Below, one piece after another: positions 1 through 9,000 of a stretch of DNA of 64,000 nucleotides. The stretch lies in contig KN805376.1 of the NCBI GenBank assembly GCA_000818945.1, positions 689,385-753,384 on the forward strand, in the 5' to 3' direction. How positions within the stretch are numbered: the first letter of the stretch is position 1; every line of letters begins with the position of its first letter. The position numbers and the translations under genes were made by a program. Source of the DNA: Schizochytrium sp. CCTCC M209059. Its lineage: Eukaryota; Sar; Bigyra; Thraustochytrida; Thraustochytriidae. Below the pieces are notes generated by a model. That model ran no database searches. It was not told where the DNA came from and saw only the letters and a program-made list of their open reading frames with translations.

Positions 1-6
1 GCGGAA

Positions 7-3000
7 ATGGCTCGCTCCAACCCTGTCCCGGCCGCGCTCTGTGGTGACGGTAAGGTTCTTTTTGCGCCACCGTGTAACTTTCCGCCAATGCCGATCGTTT
101 ACAAAAAAGACTCAGGGCTTCCACTCTATGGAGCCGCGCGGCCTTTGCGCAAACGCCCTGTTGCATGCACAAGCGATGGAATTTTTGCGTTCGCCGGTGA
201 CGATCGTGTCACACAATTTGAGCGCCCTCTTGTGTACAGCAACTCTGGTCATCCCTTCTACAGACTGGAAGGCGGAATGCTTCCCCTGCCTGCTGGTTAT
301 ACCTCGACAGGAGTCCCTTTCTACACCGTGGCTACAGTGATATTACATCCTTTCTTTTCTAGCGTTGCAACAAGAAAAATTATGGCAAGACAAGCATTTC
401 GCGCAAGCCAACGCAAGTTACAAAAGAGGACTTCAAAGCTGATCAGGAAACTCCAAGTTGCTGCAGCCTTCATGCAAAGAGGCTCAGAAGCGAGCCTTTC
501 GCGCGCTTCTGTCGCCGATGTTGATGGGCAAGACGAAGAGACCAAAGTGCACAGCGAGGGAATCTCCACGCGTCGTGCAGAAACCAAGGATGGAACTGCC
601 CAGAAAGGGCTCGGGCTAATGTCCGACGAGAAGAGAGATACGAAAGTCGTAGATGGGCCCAACAACGAAGATGAGAGCGAGGAGGGCGAGGAAGACGAAT
701 TCGAAGGAGACGACAACGATGACTTGATTCTGGGTACCTTTGTTGGCGGAGACACAGAGAGTTTCAGTCAGCTTAGTAGCGAATCCTCGGAGCGAGGCAC
801 ATCTTCTACATCTCTTATGGCAGCCTTGTATTCTGCAGATCCTTCCGAAGACCCTGCCAATGGACGTAAGACAGTACCAATCCTGTTTGACCGCGCAGTC
901 ATTGAGTTCACTCACACAACAACCGAAGAGACGTGCAAGGTCAAGGTGCAAACGAAATTCGCGCCTAAACGGGATCTCGATGTTTTCGTAATGCTCGATC
1001 CGCCCGAGGTCTTTGAAGTTGTCCCAGCTGTGCTTCGGTTCTCACCTGTAGTTACGTCAATCTCTCTCGACATTGTCTTTCGTCCGCAGCGACACACAGA
1101 AAAGTCATCAAGTGTTCAAGGAGAGATACGCGTGCAAGAGTTCTCCGGCCAAGTCCTCGGCACAGCGGACCTCTGTGGGTTCTGTGGCCCAGCCTTCGAG
1201 GTAAAGAGCATGTTGCGCAGGCCTCTTTGGATCGGCCCTGGGCAACAGACAACCTTTATCGTCGCTGTGTCAAATGTGACACCGAGACAACTCGATGTGG
1301 CCATAAAAATCATTGCCAACACGGACGATGTTGAAGACGACACGTACGAGACCGACGAAAACCTTGCGTTTGCAGCTGACATCGACAGTCTCAGCATTTT
1401 TAAGTTTCAGGAGGCATTTGTTCCAGTGCACTTCGTCCCAGGGCACTTTACGGGCCTTCACGAGGCATCACTCTGTGTGACGAGCAACACTGGGGAGACA
1501 CACTATCTGCCTCTGATTGGACATTGCGGGGCCCCTATCGTCGTGCGAGGGCTGACACGGCAGGAACAGGCGATATACGCCGCCGACCCAACCGACAAGA
1601 CCAAAGCGCCTGTGACCCTAACAAGGAAACGAAGGAGCACCTTGCGCGCCATGGATCTCGAAGCACCGCCCACGCTCAGCACGCTTGTCGATGCACTCGA
1701 AGGATCAACCTCTGAGACTGCTGGTGGAGGCGCAACGACGAAAGCCTCCAATACGACAGGGCCAGGAAGACGTAACATGAACGCCTTCGTAAAAAAGCCC
1801 TGGGCGCAAGTTCGCAAGCTCATGGGCGGGCTTGGAGGCTTTCGTGTGCAGCGAAGAATTCCGTACGACCGTCCACAGGACCGTCCTCAAGAAAACGTGC
1901 CATTTCTTGAGGAACTGGCACGTACAGCAGTCAACTATAGTGTGGTCGGGAAGTCACTGCAGGCAGCGGATCCCAAGCTGACCTTGCGTTATCGTTTGCA
2001 AGAGCATGATGATAAAAGCGATGGAGACAGTGACGATGAAAGTAGCGTGGATAGCGGGCCTGAGTGGGTCAACTTTGATGCCCACGCCAAGCTCGACGTA
2101 GACTTTGGTCTCGTGGATCCATTCCAGGTGATCAAGCGCAAGTTCATCATCGAAAACATGACGTCCGAATTGTCATTGGTCTCTCTAACTCTCCGAGGGT
2201 GCCCCTGGATAAAAATGCCCAATTTGCTTGAGGTCCCACCGTGCAATCAAGCAATTGTTGACCTCGAGCTCTCGGGACCTGGTGACTGGACTGGAGCCTT
2301 TGATTTTGTAATCGAGATCACCTCCATGATCTTACGAGCTCCCTTGCAGGTACGACTTATTGGATTTGTTGGTCGAGCACTTGAATTTCCGCTTGCGCCC
2401 CGTACGTTTTTCGGTATCTCTGCGCCTAGCGGGAAACCGGTCACGCTCAGCCTTCCGGTCGTCAATCACTCTCCGTACGAGCTGCAATTCGTGCTTTTGC
2501 CTCTGGGAACTCATTTCACGGCTGCTATTAGCTCAGACCCTTCGACAAAGACGAAAATTTCGGCGCTTGGCTGCGCTTGGATTGAAGTGTCCTTCTCGCC
2601 AGGCTCTTTTCGCGGCATCTACCGATCCCTGCTAGGAGTGCGGGTCTTGCACCCAGTATCTATCACATATGCTGCCGCAGGACCTTGTGGTCTTCTCGAG
2701 CTCGTGGGACTAGTCGCTGCACCATCAGGCCCGCAAGTTCCTGGTGACTTTGACCTCAACAGGATCGCAGCGCTTGAGGCATGGATACAAGAGACGAACC
2801 CATCGAGCTTTGTTGGACCTGCGGGGGGCAGTCTCGATTTCGCACGCAAGAGTGGGAGTGTGTCGCAACACACGAGTGAGCTCTGTAGGCTTTGTGATCA
2901 AGATCTATCGGGGGAGAATCGTCTGACGCTTTGCGCCAAGGAAGGAGAGCCTTTTTCGTGGCACGTTGTGGGACGTTCGTCCGAAAATCTTCCATTCGTA

Positions 3001-6000
3001 CACACACATTTAGGAGACTACACGGGCACATCCTCCAAAGTCGTGGTCGAGGCCTCTATAATTGCAGAAGATGACTCCAAGCTCAGCGTTTTCGCGTCTC
3101 GGGGTCTTGTTGCGGAAAGTCTTGGGCCCTCTCGTGCTTTGATCAAGCCTGAAAACTCTGTGAGCGACTACCCTCTTCGTTTTGGACTCGTGGGTGTTAA
3201 GCACCATCTGACCGTCGACGACTTCCCCTCGCATGTTTCGGGCATTCTAGTGTGCCAAGAGGGCCCAATCAGCTTCAACATCTTGCCACGAGAGGGACGT
3301 ACACCCGTTGTCAATTTTGGAAATTGTCTCGCAGGGGCATCCTCGCGTCGATGGGTCACAATTCGGAATTGGAGTTCCAAACCTGTGCGCTTTGTGCTCG
3401 ACTTGGGTGACATGGAGGACAGATTTGGATACGCGCCTGTGCAAATCGCAGGGCAAGATCAAGAAGGATACCTTGCGCCCTTTGCCGCCTGCTTCGTGCC
3501 GCTAACATTTAAGCCAGAATCAGAAGGTCAATTGCGTGAGATGGCGCGCGTACAAGCTTTCAGTGCTAAAACGTATGGCCAAGTCCAAGGCCGTGACGCA
3601 AAGCCTGAGCATTCACAAGAATGGGCTGAAAAACACGTGTGGGCCTCTGAGATCGCTCTCGTTGGAAATGCACTAGTTGAGGCAATACATGGTCTGCCAG
3701 AAGCAGATGAGCTCTTCGATTTCGGCGCTGTCCCAGTTGACTCCATGACCACGCGCGTATGGGAGCCTCGCAACAAGGGCACCACGGTGCAAAAGCTCAC
3801 CTTTAATGTGAATAGCCCCTTTACTGTTTCGCCGGCTTTGGTGACGCTGGAGCCCGAAGAATCAGCGCAAGTGACGATCTCCTTCCACGCCACGACGGCC
3901 GGTTCGTATCTGCAAGAGCTCACGTGCATGGCCAACGGAAAACCGATGGTTTTTCCATTGCGCGGCATTGTTGGCGAGCTCAAAGCAAGCGCATCTACAG
4001 GGCCCTCAGGTCTCATCTCTTATGGTACGCGCAAGACTGACACCATAAGTTCGGCCTTTGTCACGATTACCAACAAAGGCAGCTTGCCGCTGGAGCTTTC
4101 GCGGGTGATTTATATTGGTAGCCCCGATCTGGCGTGGCAGCTGCGCAAGTTTCAGATTTTCTTTGCTGGCATCTTGCCTTCGTATACGGAAACCGGCCAG
4201 AAAGTGCACATTATCGAGCGCAAGCATGCATGGGCAATCCTGCGGCGGCGACTTGCACATGCACTGCGTATCACTCGCAATAAATCCGTCGAAGCTGGAA
4301 TGAGCTCACTCACTTCTCAAAAGAACCGCATGAGTATGTCTCGCAAGAGCGTTTACAGTCGTTCTTCATTCAAAAATTCGACAATCGTCTATAAAGTTTC
4401 GGGCCGCGCCGGTCTGGACTCTGGCTTTCTACCATCGCAGTCCTCAAAACTACAATCATCAAAACGTTTTCAGCCTCTGCAGCAACCCTCGTTCAATCAC
4501 AAGTTAGCCAGACGCCAAAACTCAAAGATCCTTCCAGCGTCGTCCATGCGCTCTCACGAAAGTCGACCCGGGCAGATGTCCATGAAGAGAGCCTCGCCGC
4601 AACTTGTCTCGCAAGAAGGTTCTTCCGGCTACTTGCTGGGTCAATCGTCACATCTCCTTCATCCTGACAAGGCTGCGGCACTTATGAACGCGCATGCGGA
4701 CGCGGAGCTCGAGCGCTTCGCTAAGAATGGAAATACACTCATTCCTATTGTGCCGGAGATTCCCTCGTCACGTGTCTTTCGTCCCTCAGCAGCCATCGCC
4801 AAAAGCATAGGCAGCGATGTTGTGGATCCGGAAGACACGCTGCCAGGGCGTGCAAAAGCATCCACACTTCCAGAGCTACCACCACTCAAACCAGGTGACA
4901 GTTACCTCTTTCGCATCAATTTCGAGGGCAAGCTTTGCGTCCCGCTCAGCGTGCCCGTCAAGCTGCACTTTGGCCCGTGGCAGGTGTCCGAGATGCGAAT
5001 GGATCTAGGCCTCGGTGACGCAGAAATCGTCAACGTCAAGGATTGCTCGAAGGTCCTCCGATTCGAAGGAAACGCAGTTCGAAGGCTCGATCTCAAGCCC
5101 GACGTTCTCGCCTTCAAACCAACGCCTGCTCGCGAACATTTTCCTCCCGACGTCTTGCCAGAGGGCAACGTTTTGCACATTGTTGCTACAAACGCTTCCC
5201 CACACACGCTTACTTTCAACTGTGCACGTTGTAACAACCTGAGCTTTGAAATCCCGGACAAAATGATTGTCGTGCAACCTGGGTCTTCGGTTACGGTTCC
5301 CATTCGCTTTCGACCGATTCACGCAAATACAGACTATCACGCCAACCTTGCACTCGAAGACATGTTCGGACGCAGAAATATCCGCCTCAGTGGAAGAGGC
5401 GCAGCAGCCAAAGTAGAAGCCGTGACGGATGTCGTCCGCTTTCCTGCCGTAAAGATTGGCAAGAGCGCGACCTCCAAATTCATACTGAGAAATGCGGGCT
5501 TGTTCAAGTCTCAAATTCATATCTCATGCAACTCGGAGTACTTTTCACTTAGTCAGGAAAGCTTCATCCTTGGAGCATCTGGGGGCACCGAGCCAACCAT
5601 TGTGACCTGCGCGCTTCCATCGAGTGCACGTCACTCATTGCGGGATACTTTCGCTGTGGAAGCAAGCCTCGAGGTCCGATGGCAGCTTGTGCCGGGCGGA
5701 AACTGGACGACGTGGCTTATTCCTGTCAGCGCAGAAATCGGGACAGTGATCTTCGAAGCTGACGCGGTCGAGTGCGACCTTGGGCTCGTGACGCTCAACT
5801 GCGCTTCGCAAGCATCCTTTCGCTTGCGAAACCTTGGCACAGCACCTTGCGAATGGACTGCTCTTCAGGATATGATCAACGCTGCCTCAGGGGATTGTCT
5901 GAATGTGGAGCTGAGCGCTTTCAGTGGCGAAATCGGTGCTGGCCAGGTCACTGTCCTAACGATTCAGTTCGAGCCGAGAACTTGCGATCTCCTGGAGCTT

Positions 6001-9000
6001 GTCGTTCCGATTGAGTCTGACGGGGGCAATTTGGCGCTGCGTATTTGCGGTACAGTGGTTGCCCCACAGATTGTTGTCCCGAAGGACCTCGACATGGATT
6101 TTGGCGTAATTTTGCTGGAGAAAAGAATGCAAAAGGGCTTTAAAGTCGAAAATGTCGGCCGCATCCCCGTCGACGTTCGCGCTCAGCTCTTCATTCACAA
6201 TCATACGCTGGAGGGGAGTCGCAAGGCAAAAGCAAGCCGGATCGTATCCATGTGGGGAAGCTCGCAAGAAGGAGCAACGCCCACGAAGGTGGCCCAGTCC
6301 GCGATACGTGGACGCATAACCGAGCTTCGGCACGAAACCTCGGCTGATCGCGAAGAAGCATTGCCAGACCCAAACCAGGCTGACTTTGTCCGTGGCGCGT
6401 GCTTTGCTCTGGGACCAGTGGAGGCACATCTTGAGCCTGGGGAGAGCGTTACGACCGTCTTGGAAGCTTTCGGCGATCCATCTTTACCAGGCGTTCAGTC
6501 GGAGGCGGTCAACGTGATTGGGTCATGGGTCATCACAGCAAAGCAGCTTGTCGACGTGGAATGGAAAGGCCGCTTAAGGGCAAGAATCGGAAAACTTGAT
6601 GCCAATGTCGAGGTCCCTGCACTGCTGGAGGGCTCACGTCCCAGAGAAATATCAGCGCAAGACGGAGCGTTATACAGCTACTTTGGAGTATGCATGGTCA
6701 ATTGCGAATTTCTGCGGCGCGCGGCGTGCGAACTCGTCAATCACGGCACGGTGAATATTGAGTTTTTAATTGAGCCGGAGCCGCGGGATATGACTAATGG
6801 TGACGACTCTCAAGAGCCCGTTTTCGAAATACAGCCGCGTGCAGGCCAGCTTGCTCCAGGAGAGCGAATCAGCATTGACGTTGTCTTTCTCGCTCAGACC
6901 GAAGGTTTTCATCGACTTGTGACCGATGTGCGATTCAGACCCACGGGAAGCGCTGCAAGCTCAGGGGGCGAGCGCCTGGAGCAAGTTGTTTTTTGTGCAA
7001 CTTCTGGCGTCCCTCGTCTCGTTTGCCTCGTCGGCGAGCTCAATTACGGCCGATGCCAGATTGATGGCAAGCCCATGGTCCAGACATTTCAACTTCAGTC
7101 CGCAGGCAACTGTCCGGTCAGCTGGTCGGCCAAGATCGTCAAGGGAGCAGAGCACTTCTCGCTCGAGTGCTTGGAGGGAATCATTAGTCCGCAGGATGAC
7201 GTGCTCGTGCCTGTCAAATTCTCCCCGCGAGGGGCATGCATGCGCGAGGACGAAGATCTGCTTGCCTGTACTGGACTTCTTCTTGTCGAGTGGGCCGGGC
7301 AGACACCTTTTGAGATCGAGCTTTGCGGTGAGGGCGCAAGAGGTCGCTTGGAGTGGTCTGTAGAGGGCGAAACCTCAGAGGAAGGCATTCAGTTTGGGAC
7401 ACAGCCTATTCACGCTGGCTGCCACCCTGCTTGGCGCTCCGTGCATCTTCGAAATGAGGGACAGCTCGGCTTGGACGTTATTGTGCGCGCCGATCTCGAT
7501 GGTTCCGTCTTTGCAATCTGCTCTCGCGAGGATGAGCGTCGTCAACGCGACATGGAAATGCAAATTGAACGTCGATTTGCTCAAGCAGAGCTTCAGCAGA
7601 CGCTCTCTGGAGGCGCGCTTCAGGTCAGTCGACTCATGACTCAGCAAGCACTCAAAACGAATTCCGCAGCTCGAAGTATTGGCGACCAAAACTCGAAATT
7701 TTTTGAAAACGAGCCAGTCGCGGACCGGGACATGGAAGACCTTTCGAGGTTATCGTCGACTGACCCCAAGAGTGCCTTTATGCGCAAATTTCATCTGACG
7801 CCCGGAGATGTTGCAGTCCTTCATGTCGGATTTGCACCAATTGCGGAGCGTACGCATCAAGGCGAGCTCGAAATTGGAATTGCCGGGGTTTCCGGGTGCG
7901 AGCAGCACATTCTCGTTGGAGGTTCTGGTGGTGAATTTCGGATTGTGGCCGAGCAAGCGATGCAGATCGATTCTGTCGGGGTTGGCTTCACTACGCTCGA
8001 TACGCTTACGCTTCGCAACACGGGCAAACTTCCATCTCAAGTTGAGGTTACGGTAGACCCGCCCGAGGTCGGTCAGCAAATGACGTTTACCGTCGAGGAA
8101 GTTTTTGTCCAAGCAGAGGATGCGCATACTCGCACGCGACCCATGCACGAGACGGAAATGATGCACCAAAAGGCGCACGAAGCCGGCATTCATCATTCAC
8201 AATTTTCATTTCACGGAGAATCGACAGTCAGGCTATTAGTTGGGTTCTTACCAACGAATGTTGGCCAGTTGTCCGGAGCCCTGCTCATCCGTCCATTGCA
8301 CGAAGGTCTTGATGATGCCGAAGATCTTCTTGCAACTTCGAGTCGCGTGAGGGCAAAGGAGACCGCGGGAACGCGCCGTCAAAATGTTGTTGGTCCCTTT
8401 GGTTTGGTCATACCATTCAGCATTGACGCTGTGAACAATCGTCTGCGTCTCTTGCGCACAAGTAACGTTGCAATGGGAAGACTGGCCTGTGGTCAAACGT
8501 GCACCGATATTCGGTTGCTTGCAAACGGGACGGACATGGAAATCGACTTCTCCGTGCGTTTCTCGCGACAAGACGCGGCTTGGTCTGTTTCACCAGAAAG
8601 TGGAACGCTCGGACCTGGAACCCAGGTGGAGCTCCACATCACCTTTACGACACCCCGAGAAGGCGAAAGCAATAGCGGAAAAAGAGATCACGCGATTGAC
8701 GTGGATGACTGGCACGAAGTTGAAATCGAGGTTCTCAACGAGACGACCGGGGCACGCGACGTCTGCATTCGCGGCTATGGCGCTGCAGGCTTTCCCGCGC
8801 TCCAAACCAATCTCGACGGACAGAACCGAGTCGATTTTGGCGCATGCCAGCTCAACTCGGCCGTGTCTGTTCCGATCGTTTTTCGCAATGTTGGTACCGG
8901 AATGCTTCATGTGCAGCCTCGTATCGAGTACGAATCAAAAGAAGACCACGAGCAGGTGATTTTCATAGGTTGGGAGCGCCCTAACAGTACCCATCGTGAT